Part shown: positions 52,249-61,575 of the stretch, one piece after another
Numbering within the stretch: the stretch's first letter is position 1
How the letters are laid out: each line of letters begins with the position of its first letter
Assembly (NCBI RefSeq): GCF_000269805.1
Contig: NZ_JH711481.1
Location: forward strand, 285,497-349,496
DNA: 64,000 nt
From: Actinomyces massiliensis 4401292
GTDB lineage: Bacteria > Actinomycetota > Actinomycetes > Actinomycetales > Actinomycetaceae
Direction: 5' to 3'
Program-made: the position numbers and the translations under genes
The notes under the pieces: generated by a model
What the model saw: only the letters and a program-made list of their open reading frames with translations
Told to the model about the DNA's origin: nothing
Database searches by the model: none

Positions 52249-52920
52249 TTAGGTGGGGGTTGGGTAGCTGGCTTGATCGGGTGGGCCGGCGGCGATGGGC
52301 GGGACGGTGTCGATGAGTGGGGTGAAGACTTGTAGTAGGGCGTCTTGTTGGTCGGGCGTGACGGGGTTGTCGTCCGCACTGGTCAGTCGCACATAGAGCA
52401 TGGTGCCGTCGGGGTAGCGCCACGCGATGTATGCACCGTTGTCCGCGGTCCACGACCATCCCTCGCCGTCTTTTCCGTCGAGTTCAACCGCTTTAGCGGT
52501 ATTTGGAAAATGGGAGGGAATATCATCGAAATACAGCCAACCATCAAAGCCTGGGTTATTTCCCAAAGAATTACTCGAGGCATAGCTCAATTCGAGAAGT
52601 CCGAATGGGTCGGAATTGGCGTAGGAAGTGGTGTTACAGTTGTAGATATATTCAATTCTCCCGCTTCCGCCATTAGGCTTTATGGGGCCATTGTTGTATC
52701 TGTATGAGAGTATTTCGTAGTCGAGTGTTTCTTTGAGTTGTTGTGTTGATAGCGCGCCGCCGCAGATGTATTCGTCCGTTACTGGCGTGGATTTTGCGGT
52801 GCGTGAAGGGTTGTGGGAGCCAGGAAATCCAGAGCAAGCCCCAACGCCAAGGCCCAGGCAGAGCACTGCGAGCGAGACGGCCGCTCGTTTGCGAATCGAG
52901 ACTGCGTGCAGGTGGTTCAT
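52249..52920 (-). CDS. Hypothetical lipoprotein
   Basis: 223 residues. The signal peptide RAAVSLAVLCLGLGVGAC ends in the lipobox GVGAC, so the mature protein is lipid-anchored. The mature part is rich in Asn, Tyr, Asp and Gly (YEILSYRYNNGPIKPNGGSG) with YICGG and IYNC cysteines that could form a disulfide. FDGWLYFDDIPSHFPNTAKAV and WRYPDGTMLYVRL suggest a compact beta-rich domain. I do not recognise the family. GC content is clearly lower than in core genes, suggesting transfer. Its start overlaps the stop of the upstream small gene. Confidence 0.75.
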   Translation of the reverse strand: MNHLHAVSIRKRAAVSLAVLCLGLGVGACSGFPGSHNPSRTAKSTPVTDEYICGGALSTQQLKETLDYEILSYRYNNGPIKPNGGSGRIEYIYNCNTTSYANSDPFGLLELSYASSNSLGNNPGFDGWLYFDDIPSHFPNTAKAVELDGKDGEGWSWTADNGAYIAWRYPDGTMLYVRLTSADDNPVTPDQQDALLQVFTPLIDTVPPIAAGPPDQASYPTPT

Positions 52921-53201
52921 TATTGTTCTTCTTCGTCTGGCTCATCCGGTGTGGGCCGTGGCGGTGTGGCGTTGTCGGTGGGGAGGGGGTAGACGGTTTG
53001 GAGTGTGGAGCCGATGTAGATCATCAGGTCTTCTGCTCGCTGTGGCAGTTCGTCATCGGGGATCTGATCTTGTTCTATTGCGATGGTGATGGTCAGGGTG
53101 CGGCCGGTGTCCGAGTACCACACACAGGTAGCGCGCCTCCAATCGTCTCCAGGGACGATCAAGTAGGTGTGCCCGTCTAATCCGGTGTCCAGCTGAGTCA
53201 C
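52920..53201 (-). CDS. Small hypothetical protein coupled to the lipoprotein
   Basis: 93 residues, beginning at GTG. WRRATCVWYSDTGRTLTITIAIEQDQ and AEDLMIYIGSTLQ suggest a small alpha/beta domain, and the tail is Pro/Glu/Asp-rich. The TAATGA overlap couples it to the lipoprotein gene. It may be the 3' part of a longer gene, because IS1380 remains begin about 25 bases upstream and no ribosome binding site is clear. Function unknown. Confidence 0.5.
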   Translation of the reverse strand: MTQLDTGLDGHTYLIVPGDDWRRATCVWYSDTGRTLTITIAIEQDQIPDDELPQRAEDLMIYIGSTLQTVYPLPTDNATPPRPTPDEPDEEEQ

Positions 53202-53225
53202 CGAGAAGCCCGGCTTTCTAGCTGG

Positions 53226-54480
53226 CCTTGAATTTTTGTGGTTGGTGTTCTAAAGGCGGGGTGAAGATGCTCTTTTTCCTGGAATAATGCGGGTTGCTTA
53301 AGTCGTGCATGTTCAGGATGAGGAGCACCTTCCTGGTCAATGGCACCGGTTGTATCCGGGGGTGAGGGTTGAGGCCGGTGAGATCAACACGGCGGGGCTT
53401 GCCGGGGCCGGGCTGCTGACGGAGACGATCCGTGCTGCGGGTCTGGGGCTGGGTCTGTCTCGGGTTCTGGACCGGTGGCGCAAGCCGGGGGCTGTGCACG
53501 GTCCGGGCAAGGTCATCTGTGATCTTGCCTTATCGCTGGCCCTAGGCGGGAAGTGCGTCCCGGACTTAGCCCTCCTTGCGTGCCCAGAAGTGAGGATGTT
53601 CGGGCCGGTGGCCTCACCCCCACGGTCTGCCGGTTGGTCAAGGATCTGACCGGGGACATTGAGGCGGTCCACAAGGCCATCAGCACGGCCCGCCGCATAA
53701 CCGCGCACCAGCGGGTGTGGGTCTTGGCGGCGAGCACGCCCCTGCTGCGGGCATCTCGGCGGCGGGCGTCCTACAGCGTGGGCTTCACCCTGCCTGACCA
53801 CATGCCCCAGATCTACCGGACGATCCCCCAGAGGGCTTGGAGTCCGGCCTACAACACTGACGGGCAGCCCAAAGATGGCGCGGATGTCACTGAGATCACC
53901 GACCTGCTGGACCTAGCTGCCTGGCCGCCGGGTATGCGGGCCATCATGCGCAGGGAACGGCCCCACCTCGGGGCTCCGTTGCGCTTCGAAGACGTCGATG
54001 GCTACCGCCTGACTGCTTTCGCAACCAACACCGGTATCGGCCAGCTGCCCGACCTGGAAGTCAGGCACCGCTTGAGGGCCAGGTGCTCCGACCGCATCCG
54101 CTGCGCCACGAGTACCGAGCTGGGAGCATTGCCTTTCCCTGGCTTTGCTGCCAACCGCGCGTGGTGCCCGATCACCACCTTGGCCCGCGACACCCTGGCC
54201 TGGGCAGACATGCTGGCCCTGGCCGGAACCCGTGCCCGCAGATGGGAGCCGGGAACACAGCGCCACCGACTGATGGCCATCCCCGCCGCCATCACTACTC
54301 ACCACGCCCGGCGCACTATCATCCGCTACAAGGCCTCTCACCCCTGGACCGAGACGTTCATAAGCGGCCTCACACGCCCGCAGTCCCTACCCGCCCCATC
54401 CCAGCAAGCCCGAACCCCCATAGACCAATCCAACCACCCCACGAAACACAAGGCTAGGCACAGGCCCGCCCATCGACTAC
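53226..54480 (+). mobile_element. Degenerate IS1380-family element
   Basis: The transposase is split over two frames. The first (53305-53646) reads INTAGLAGAGLLTETIRAAG, then RKPGAVHGPGKVICDLALSLALGG and FGPVASPP. The second (from about 53640) reads RLVKDLTGDIEAV, then YSVGFTLPDHMPQIYRTIPQRAW, DVDGYRLTAFATNTG, LRARCSDRIRCA and ALAGTRARRWEPGTQRHRL. These follow the order of IS1380 DDE transposases. A frameshift lies near 53620, and the block carrying the first catalytic Asp seems deleted. TTTCCTGGAATAATGCGGG near 53272 looks like the left end; no matching right end is visible. It cannot move by itself. Confidence 0.85.
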
Positions 54481-54586
54481 TAAGTAGAATGGAGTTGGGT
54501 GCGTCGGAATCAGGGGAACCCTCCCCGTGTTACCCGCCCCGTCCACCGCACGCCCCGGCAGAGGCATCACCGTTACCATCGAGTTC

Positions 54587-55972
54587 ATGAGTCTGCCCGC
54601 CCCTACGCCCACCCCCGACCGCAGGGCGCGCTTTAACCTGCGCACCGCGGTTATCGCCGCCCTAGCCGGGGCGCTGACCCTGGTCACCGTCATCGGAGGA
54701 GTCCTGCTGATCACGGGAGGCACCAACTATGCACGTCCGTCGAGGATAGATTACCCGTACTACGCAGTCCCGTCAGACTCCTGGGCGAATGGCTCAACGA
54801 AGCAATGGACTTCGACAATCGACACAGACGCCTCGATCTTCACTTCCGCTGATCATCTCTTCTCGGTGAAACCTGACGGCGACGGCACCCAGAATTCCAC
54901 CCTCACTGCCTATACGATGAGCGACTCCGGAGTCTCCAAGGCGTGGTCCACAACTGTAGACACTTCGAAGGATTCCGTAGCCGGGCTCTCAGCGAAGAAT
55001 AACCCAGTTTATCCCGCATTCCTGATCTGGGGCAAGAACACGCTTATTCATGGAAGAAACATCTATAACATCACGACCGGCGACACCAGCGACGCCCCAT
55101 GGCCCGAAGATGCTGTGCCCGTCGTAGCCGGCGACGTCGTCGTCGCCTGCCAGAAAACCACCTGCGCAGGCTATCGCGAGGGCAATACCAGCTCCATGTG
55201 GTCAACCGCGGTCAACGACCCATCCACTTTTTCCGAACAATCAACCGATGTGGCCGAAAACATCTTGAAATACGGTCAAAACTATGAGACCGTCCGAGTT
55301 TTTTCTGGCGAGAAGTACGCCACCATTGCCGGCCTCTACGCCATCAATATTAGTACTGGAAAGATGGTGGAATTCACCCTGCCGGAGAAGAAAACATCCC
55401 AATACATCACGGTCAGCACGGACAAGGGATGGTCGGTCGTCTCAAAGGACAAAGCCACAGGGGAATGGCACATCTCCTTTTATGAGGAGAACGGTGGCGA
55501 CCCCACATCCACAGACACTCTTCGCAGAGATTTCGACACCCAGCCCATCTACCTCCCAGGGCCTCGCTCGGCCCAAGGATTCCGCTCACTATGGGTAGAT
55601 GACGACCCCGCCTCACTGGCCGGGACAATAAATTTTACAAGCGAAGGCGATAAGGAGTGCGCGAAGACGATCTCAATGACCAACGCCGCCGCTATCGACC
55701 TCACTGGCTTCGATACAACCACTTTCCCCTGCTTCGATCAACATGACACTCAGGTCTCCGACCATGCGAAGGTGGTGACTGTCGGAATGAAGCAGTCCGT
55801 AAATGCCGCTCCTTTCTCACTGATGTATGACGCCGCGACAGGGCAGCAGATCGACTTCGAAGGAATGGATCCGAACAGCGGAGCCGTGTTCGCCTTCGTC
55901 GATTCCAAGAAGATCGTCGGCTACTCGCCAGCAGACGGCACCCTCACCAGTTACACACCCAACCTTCGCTAG
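54587..55972 (+). CDS. Membrane-anchored protein with a PQQ-like extracellular domain
   Basis: 461 residues from the ATG at 54587. A short Pro-rich N-terminus is followed by one membrane helix (about 20-45, AVIAALAGALTLVTVIGGVLLI); the rest should be extracellular. The long outer part is beta-rich and Asp/Thr/Ser-rich, with repeated SADHLFSVKPDGDG, YAINISTGKMVEF and LMYDAATGQQIDFEG, each like one blade of a PQQ-type propeller. No catalytic motif is seen. TACCAT lies seven bases before the ATG. GC is lower than in core genes. A decayed paralogue follows, so the locus was a tandem pair. Confidence 0.7.
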   Translation: MSLPAPTPTPDRRARFNLRTAVIAALAGALTLVTVIGGVLLITGGTNYARPSRIDYPYYAVPSDSWANGSTKQWTSTIDTDASIFTSADHLFSVKPDGDGTQNSTLTAYTMSDSGVSKAWSTTVDTSKDSVAGLSAKNNPVYPAFLIWGKNTLIHGRNIYNITTGDTSDAPWPEDAVPVVAGDVVVACQKTTCAGYREGNTSSMWSTAVNDPSTFSEQSTDVAENILKYGQNYETVRVFSGEKYATIAGLYAINISTGKMVEFTLPEKKTSQYITVSTDKGWSVVSKDKATGEWHISFYEENGGDPTSTDTLRRDFDTQPIYLPGPRSAQGFRSLWVDDDPASLAGTINFTSEGDKECAKTISMTNAAAIDLTGFDTTTFPCFDQHDTQVSDHAKVVTVGMKQSVNAAPFSLMYDAATGQQIDFEGMDPNSGAVFAFVDSKKIVGYSPADGTLTSYTPNLR

Positions 55973-55989
55973 CGGGCGATACCCAAACG

Positions 55990-56764
55990 ATACATACGAA
56001 CATGACTTAGGGGCCCCTCCTTATCAGCCACCGCAGCCCGACGGCCCCTACCCCTACCCGCCGTCCGCCCCCGGCGCGCTCGCATGGACACAGAGGCCCC
56101 CGCAGCAAGGTGCTCAACCCCATCAGCAGCCAACGCAACCGGTTCCAACGCACTACCAGCAGCTGCTCCCGCCAGGTTCGATGCCCGGCGGCATGCCCGT
56201 GCAAACGCCCAATCGACGGCGTACAGGACTGGAGGTCCTGGGAACGGGACGGCAGCACCGCCTGAAGTGTCAACGACACGTCGAATGCGCTTGCGACTCA
56301 TGGTGTCACCGTGCGCCATGGCAAGCGCTACGTCACCGCCGGAGTGACAATCATCAACATTGATGAAGGCTAATCCCCCATCCTCGACACCCCCGAAAAC
56401 AAGCGAGTCGGTGAATACACCCTGAATGGCAACGGCTGCGTCGCCAGGATCGCCATGGACAGCGGCTCCTCCGTGGACGCCCCCCGAACCCCATGTCTAC
56501 CAAGACGGCATGCCGAGCGACATCTGCACCTTCCTGCAGCCAGACACCACCGAAAAGGGGCGACTCGTGATGTTCAACAGAGGTGGGATCGGATCTCCGA
56601 AGACGGCCTTTCGTACCATGGTCAACGCGAAAACTGGGGAGGCCATCGAGGTGCCCGACCTAGATCCGAGTAGAGGGGTTTACCTCGTCTTCTCCGATCC
56701 CGACACAGCAGTCGGCTGCTCACCCGAGCGCGGCGCACTCGCCGTCTACGAGCCGGTCGGCTGA
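55990..56764 (+). pseudogene. Decayed paralogue of the PQQ-like protein
   Basis: A Pro/Gln-rich stretch (YEHDLGAPPYQPPQPDGPYP, then PHQQPTQPVPTHYQQLLPPG) and a basic RRRTGLEV look like a cytoplasmic tail before a lost membrane helix. Fragments then appear in shifting frames (HGVTVRHGKRYVTAG, IINIDEG-stop, EYTLNGNGC). The last 40 codons (TMVNAKTGEAIEVPDLDPS, then GCSPERGALAVYEPVG) match the end of the intact neighbour (YDAATGQQIDFEGMDPN, then GYSPADGTLTSYTP). A large internal deletion and several frameshifts are evident. Confidence 0.75.
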
Positions 56765-56783
56765 GCGCGCGCCCGGTGCGTTC

Positions 56784-56835
56784 GGTGCGTTCATAGGCGG
56801 CACACCCGGCCGGGCCCGCCGTCTACGAACGCACC
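56784..56835. terminator. Hairpin after the decayed paralogue
   Basis: GGTGCGTTCATAGGCGGC pairs with GCCGTCTACGAACGCACC at 16 of 18 positions. It lies 20 bases after the stop and before the promoter of the leader ORF. No T-run follows. Confidence 0.6.
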
Positions 56836-56872
56836 GGGCTCATCCCGCTTGGCGCATCCTCGCACCAGCCGC

Positions 56873-56878
56873 TACGCT
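56873..56878 (+). promoter_or_regulatory. Leaderless -10 box before the leader ORF
   Basis: TACGCT lies six bases before the ATG at 56885. Confidence 0.45.
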
Positions 56879-56884
56879 CGCCCC

Positions 56885-56959
56885 ATGACTGCTGCGACGT
56901 CCATGACCCGTGCCCTGCCGGTGCGCGCCCAGGTCATGCGTCGAATGCACATGCGCTGA
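56885..56959 (+). CDS. Possible leader peptide upstream of sulfur amino-acid genes
   Basis: 24 codons ending VMRRMHMR, leaderless, 187 bases upstream of the MalY/PatB-like gene. It carries five Met and an RR-x-H-x-R pattern. Short actinobacterial leaders with an RR-x-H motif stand before sulfur-metabolism genes, often with a terminal Cys, which is missing here. If real, ribosome stalling in the last codons could control the next gene. The following DNA is open in several frames and shows no clear anti-terminator. Confidence 0.35.
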   Translation: MTAATSMTRALPVRAQVMRRMHMR

Positions 56960-57146
56960 CAGCGCCAGCCGTCGCTGTAGCCCGAATAACGGTCAGAGTC
57001 CGAGCCCCGCGCACAGCCCGCTCGTTGCACTCCGCGCCCGCCGCGCCGTCGGCGGTTCGTGTTCATCGCTCATCCCCCGTTCTTCGCACGCGCCCACCGC
57101 CCCGCGCGGCGGCCCTCGCACGTGCCGGCCCAAGGACCCGCCAGCC

Positions 57147-58544
57147 ATGTCAGCTCATGTCCCAGCCCTCGCCTCCGCCCTCGACTCACCTCTCGCCCCC
57201 GCCCGCACACGCAGCACCCCGGCCGCTCCGGCAGCTCTGGCAGTGTTAGCCGCTTCGACTCCCCTCACCTGCGACCCCGGCCCCGGCCATGGCAATGACC
57301 TCCCCGACCTCTCCCCGTTCGACCTGGTCCACGACCGCACCGGCACCGGCTCCCTCAAGTGGGACTTCGCCGCCGAGCGAGGCCGCCCCACCACGGCCCT
57401 GCCCCTGTGGGTGGCGGACATGGACCACGCCACCGCGCCCTGCGTGACCTCCGCCCTCCTCTGGCGGGTGCGCCATGGAATCTTCGGCTACTCCGAACCG
57501 GACGCCGACTACAACACCGCCCTGGCCGGCTGGTTCTCCCGCCGCTACGACTGGCGGATCGACCCCGCCTGGAACGTGATCACCCCCGGCGTCGTGCCCG
57601 CCCTGGCACTGGCGGTGCGGGCCCTGACCGCCCCCGGCGACGTCGTCGTCATCGAGGAGCCCGTCTATTACCCCTTCCGGGAGGTCGTCGAGGCGAACGG
57701 CCGGACGGTCGCCTCGGTAGAGCTGGTCCGTGATGCCGACGGCGCTTATCGGCGCGATGCCGAGGCGCTGGAGGCGACCCTGGCACGCACCGGCGCCCGA
57801 CTGCTGCTGCTGTGCAATCCGCACAATCCGGTGGGGCGCGTGTGGTCGCGAGACGAACTGGCGCAGCTGGCGGAGGTGACCGCCCGCCACGGCGTCGTCG
57901 TCGTGGCCGACGAGATCCACGCCGACCTCGCCCTTCCCGGCCACCGCACGACGCCCTTCGCCTCGCTGGGCGCGGAGGTGGCCGCCCGCACGGTCACGTG
58001 CACCTCGCCGTCCAAGGCATTCAATCTCGCCGGACTGCAGGTGGCCAACATCCTCATCCCCGACCCCGCGCTGCGCGCCCGCTTCCGCACCGAGCTCGAC
58101 GCCGGCGGCTACTCCCAGCCCAACGCCCTGGGGCTGGTCGCCTGCCGCGCCGCCTACGAGAACGGCGACGCCTGGCTCGACGAGCTGCGCGAGCACATCG
58201 CGGCGGCCCGTGAGCACGTCGTCGAGCGCCTGAAGGCGGTGCCCGGCATCACGGCCGCGCCCTGCGAGGGCACCTACCTGCTGTGGCTGGACTGCACCGG
58301 TCTGCTCGCGGCCACAGGGCTGGGGGCGGACGAGCTCGACGACTTCATCCTGGGCGAGGCCGGGCTGTGGCTCGACGACGGCGCGATCTTCGGCGCCGGC
58401 GGTCGGGGCTTCACCCGCATGAACGTCGCCTGCCCGCGCGCCATCCTGGATGAGGCCCTGAACCGGCTCGAAGCCGGCGTGAGCGCCCTCATGGCCCGGC
58501 GCGCGCCTCGGACTCATCGGGCCGACACCGCCACCGCTGCCTGA
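57147..58544 (+). CDS. PLP-dependent aminotransferase/C-S lyase, MalY/PatB type
   Basis: 465 residues. The fold-type I core has WVADMDH (near 90, typical of the MalY/PatB group), NPHNPVGRVWSRDEL, DEIHADL and the PLP lysine Lys290 in SPSKAFNLAGLQ. MalY/PatB proteins cleave cystathionine or cysteine conjugates to pyruvate, ammonia and a thiol. About 60 extra Ala/Pro-rich residues precede the core. A cystathionine synthase-like gene follows, which supports a role in sulfur amino-acid interconversion. Start chosen at 57147 (AAGGACC upstream); in-frame sequence upstream overlaps the leader and is not convincing. Confidence 0.88.
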   Translation: MSAHVPALASALDSPLAPARTRSTPAAPAALAVLAASTPLTCDPGPGHGNDLPDLSPFDLVHDRTGTGSLKWDFAAERGRPTTALPLWVADMDHATAPCVTSALLWRVRHGIFGYSEPDADYNTALAGWFSRRYDWRIDPAWNVITPGVVPALALAVRALTAPGDVVVIEEPVYYPFREVVEANGRTVASVELVRDADGAYRRDAEALEATLARTGARLLLLCNPHNPVGRVWSRDELAQLAEVTARHGVVVVADEIHADLALPGHRTTPFASLGAEVAARTVTCTSPSKAFNLAGLQVANILIPDPALRARFRTELDAGGYSQPNALGLVACRAAYENGDAWLDELREHIAAAREHVVERLKAVPGITAAPCEGTYLLWLDCTGLLAATGLGADELDDFILGEAGLWLDDGAIFGAGGRGFTRMNVACPRAILDEALNRLEAGVSALMARRAPRTHRADTATAA

Positions 58545-58564
58545 CCCACCGCTGCCTGACCCGC

Positions 58565-58622
58565 CGAGATCGGTCGTACTCCGCATCGAGATCGGTCGTA
58601 CTCCGCCGCGAGATCGGTCGCC
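58565..58622. repeat. 22-bp tandem repeat array (3 units)
   Basis: CGAGATCGGTCGTACTCCGC-type units start at 58565, 58587 and 58609, between two genes of the same operon-like pair. Confidence 0.9.
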
Positions 58623-58658
58623 ACCCACACCCGCCCCCGCCCCAGGAGAAACCGCATC

Positions 58659-59882
58659 ATGACTGCACCGACTACACCGCCTGCCCCGACCACACCGCCT
58701 GCCCCGCTCACCTCCGCCGACGACCATTCCGGCTGTCGCACCGTACCGATCCAGCATCATGCCTCTTGGCCGGCGGAGCCCCCGGCCTGGGCCCTGGACA
58801 CGGTACTCGCCCATGCGGGCACCGCCACCGACCCCGCCACCGGCGCGATCACCACCCCGATCCACCTGTCGACCGCCTTCGGTCACCCGGGCCTGCGCGA
58901 ATCGACAGGCTACGACTACACCCGCACGGCCTCCCCCACCCGCGACGTCCTGCAGGACGCACTGGCGCGCCTCGACGGCGGGACCGCGGGCTTCGCCCTG
59001 TCCTCGGGGATGGCCGCCATCCAACTCGCCGTCGAGACCCTCGCCCCCTACGGCAGCCGGGTGGTCGCGCTGGAGGACCTGTACGGAGGCACCTACCGCT
59101 ACTTGCAGGTGCTGGCCGAGGACGGCGCCTACGAGGTGGACTTCGTCATCGGCGAGGAGGGCCTGCGCGAGGCGCTGCAACGCCCGGCCTCCCTGGTGCT
59201 CATCGAGACGCCCACCAACCCGATGATGGCCGAAATCGACATCGCCCGAGTGGCAGGCTGGGCGCACGGCGCCGGGGCACTGCTGGCGGTGGACAACACC
59301 TTCTACACCCCGGTCATCTGCCGGCCACTGGAGCTGGGAGCCGACGTCGTCGTGTACTCGGCGACCAAGTACCTCGGCGGGCACAACGACGTCATGGCGG
59401 GCGCCGTCGTCACGGCAGACCCGGACCTCGGCGGGCGCCTCATGTACCGGCTCAACACCACCGGCGCGACGCTCAGCCCCTTCGACTGCTTCCTGCTGCT
59501 GCGCGGCCTGAAGACCCTCTCCCTGCGCATGGAGCGGCACGAGGCGAACGCCCGGCGGGTGGTGGCCTTCCTGGAGGCGGACGCGCGCGTCACCCGGGTG
59601 CTGTACCCGGGGCGCTCGGGCATGATCTCCTTCGACCTGGCCGACGACGTCGATATCGCGGCCTTCCTGGGGGCGGTGCGGGTCTTCACCTTCGCCGAGT
59701 CGCTGGGCGGGGTGGAGTCGCTGGTGACATGCCCGAGCGTGCAGACGCACGCCGACGTCCCACCCGCCACGCGCGCCGCCTACGGGCTGACCGACCGGCT
59801 GCTGCGCCTGAGCGTCGGCATCGAGGACGCCGACGACCTGGTGGCCGACCTGGAGCAGGCGCTGGCGGCCGCACAGAGCTGA
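58659..59882 (+). CDS. Cystathionine gamma-synthase/lyase-family PLP enzyme
   Basis: 407 residues. Cys/Met metabolism family: YDYTRTASPTRDVLQDALA, FALSSGMAAIQLAVE, ETPTNPMMAEIDI, VDNTFYTPVICRPLELGADVV (in parts) and the PLP lysine Lys237 in YSATKYLGGHND. The end (LGGVESLVTCPSVQTHADVP, then LLRLSVGIED) is conserved. The sequence alone does not separate synthase from lyase; pairing with a MalY-type C-S lyase would fit transsulfuration from cysteine to homocysteine. AGGAGA precedes the ATG. A Thr/Pro repeat (TTPPAP twice) opens the N-terminal extension. Confidence 0.88.
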   Translation: MTAPTTPPAPTTPPAPLTSADDHSGCRTVPIQHHASWPAEPPAWALDTVLAHAGTATDPATGAITTPIHLSTAFGHPGLRESTGYDYTRTASPTRDVLQDALARLDGGTAGFALSSGMAAIQLAVETLAPYGSRVVALEDLYGGTYRYLQVLAEDGAYEVDFVIGEEGLREALQRPASLVLIETPTNPMMAEIDIARVAGWAHGAGALLAVDNTFYTPVICRPLELGADVVVYSATKYLGGHNDVMAGAVVTADPDLGGRLMYRLNTTGATLSPFDCFLLLRGLKTLSLRMERHEANARRVVAFLEADARVTRVLYPGRSGMISFDLADDVDIAAFLGAVRVFTFAESLGGVESLVTCPSVQTHADVPPATRAAYGLTDRLLRLSVGIEDADDLVADLEQALAAAQS

Positions 59883-60052
59883 TTCTGTTTCCGGCCACCG
59901 CCGGGTCGCGGGTTCGCAGGGGCCGCAGGTTCGCCGCCCGCAGCGAAGAGGCTTATTCGTGGTCCTCTGCGCGTTGTTCCTGAGGGGCTGGTTGTTTCCG
60001 GTGGGGTCGGCGTGCTGGTGGGGTCGATTGGTGGGGGTTGTTGGGCCGGATG

Positions 60053-60175
60053 TGTCCAAAACGGAGGGGATTAAAGCCTCGGTGGCCTGGGGTATCTCCA
60101 AGAAACCGTGCGATTGCCTGGTGTTTTCGGTGTCGCGCTGCATGACGCTCGGGCTAATCTCCTCCGTTTTGGACA
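60053..60175. mobile_element. MITE-like 123-bp element
   Basis: TGTCCAAAACGGAGGGGATTA at the left is matched by TAATCTCCTCCGTTTTGGACA at the right (one mismatch in 21; quoted ends share GTCCAAAACGGAGG). No frame inside codes for a transposase. This is the structure of a miniature inverted-repeat element. No clear target duplication was seen. The surrounding 59883-60505 shows no gene. Confidence 0.55.
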
Positions 60176-60505
60176 CCTGGCGCGGTCAATGCGCCGTGCC
60201 GGCACCCGAGCAGGGCTGTCGGCGAGGCGGGCCGGGGCACTCGAAGGCGCTTGAGCATCGTGGTGAACGAGGGGGCGCGCCGCCAACACGGTTTCGAGGC
60301 CGATCACGAGAGCCGGGGATTTCGTCATCAGGGATGAAGCCGGCGTTGAGGGCAGCAGCCCCGTTGACGGCCAGAACCCTCGCCCCCTCCGGCCAAGAAA
60401 AATCCCCACCAACCCTCGCGAGCGATAGGCTCGTGACCGACGCCGGCCCGAACCGCGTCCCCACCCCGTTCATCCCATTCGGCAGACCGAGAAAGCCCTG
60501 CAGCC

Positions 60506-61414
60506 ATGCACACAGCACCGCATCAGGAGCAGCCCGCCATGGGTTCTCCACCTGCTCGGCACATACCGCCCGACGTCGACGGCACCATCGGCGGTGCCGG
60601 CGCCCGGGCTTCCTCATCCGGCTTTCCTCCCGTACCTCCGATACCTCCCACACAGCCCGTACCCTCCCGGGCCATCGATTGCGAAACGGCCGACCGCCGC
60701 AGACTCAGAGCTCCCCTTCGCGCGCTCCTGTGGGCCGTCGGAAGCTTCGCCGGCCTCATCGCAATCGCCGCAGCCGGATTGGAGACGACGCTCATCGCCC
60801 TGCTCGTCGTCGGTTTCCTCCTCATGCTGTCGCGGGCCGTCACCCTGTGGATTCTTCACATTCCCCTGAAGAATCCGGATCGACGGTGGACGGCCGGACC
60901 CGGCTGCGTCGAATTGCCATCCTTTCGGGCCGCCCCGCGCATGACGCGCCTGGGCGCGGCGGCGCTCATTTTCATGACAATAATAATTTCCTTCACCACC
61001 ATCGGCTTTCCCGAAGAGGAGCGATTCCGCATTCCCTCCCTCATTGTGGAGGTTGTCTTCCTCATTCTCGCCGTCATGCTCTGGTTGAGCACCGGGAAAC
61101 CGCACAAGGGCCCGGAGACCGTCCTCGATGCGGAGGGCTTCCAAATAGCGCCGGGAACCCGATACGAGCGGGTATTCCTATGGGAGGAACAACCCCACGT
61201 CGTCGGCGGCTCCAGGTGGTGCGGTCATATGCTCATCGGTTTTCTCAGCGACTCCGGCGCCCGCCCGGCGTGCGTGCCCATCAGCGCCTTCACAGTGGGG
61301 TACACCCAGCTCCAGCGGGTGATCGACTTCTACTCCGCCAATCCCGAACTGCGCGAGGAACTCGCCATCGGCGCCGGCCTGGACCGCGTGCGCACCCTCG
61401 TGAGCTTCACCTGA
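60506..61414 (+). CDS. Four-helix membrane protein, unknown function
   Basis: 302 residues. A Pro-rich cytoplasmic N-terminus (about 1-65, VPPIPPTQPVPSR) precedes two helices (ALLWAVGSFAGLIAIAAAGL and LIALLVVGFLLMLSRAVTLW), a loop with NPDRRWTAGPGCVEL, and two more helices (AALIFMTIIISFTTIGF and LIVEVVFLILAVMLWLS). The C-terminal 110 residues form a soluble domain with VFLWEEQPHVVG, resembling the small PH-like domains behind membrane helices in some actinobacterial proteins; this is tentative. The start is not certain (ATG at 60539 is also in frame). Confidence 0.65.
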   Translation: MHTAPHQEQPAMGSPPARHIPPDVDGTIGGAGARASSSGFPPVPPIPPTQPVPSRAIDCETADRRRLRAPLRALLWAVGSFAGLIAIAAAGLETTLIALLVVGFLLMLSRAVTLWILHIPLKNPDRRWTAGPGCVELPSFRAAPRMTRLGAAALIFMTIIISFTTIGFPEEERFRIPSLIVEVVFLILAVMLWLSTGKPHKGPETVLDAEGFQIAPGTRYERVFLWEEQPHVVGGSRWCGHMLIGFLSDSGARPACVPISAFTVGYTQLQRVIDFYSANPELREELAIGAGLDRVRTLVSFT

Positions 61415-61575
61415 ATCGATCGGAGCACGGGATACGCGATGCGAGATGCGGGACCAGCAGAGCAATGAGGACGCCGAGCATCAGCGATGATGTTCGCGCA
61501 GGCATTCGCACGGCAACGTAATGATAACCTCGCGTTTCCACACGCAGGATCGCCACCGAGGAAACGTCACCGAAT

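Noticed and set aside
57246-60176. 976-codon open frame on the minus strand
   Set aside because: It runs antisense to two well-supported PLP enzymes and through a repeat array; no domain or start signal.
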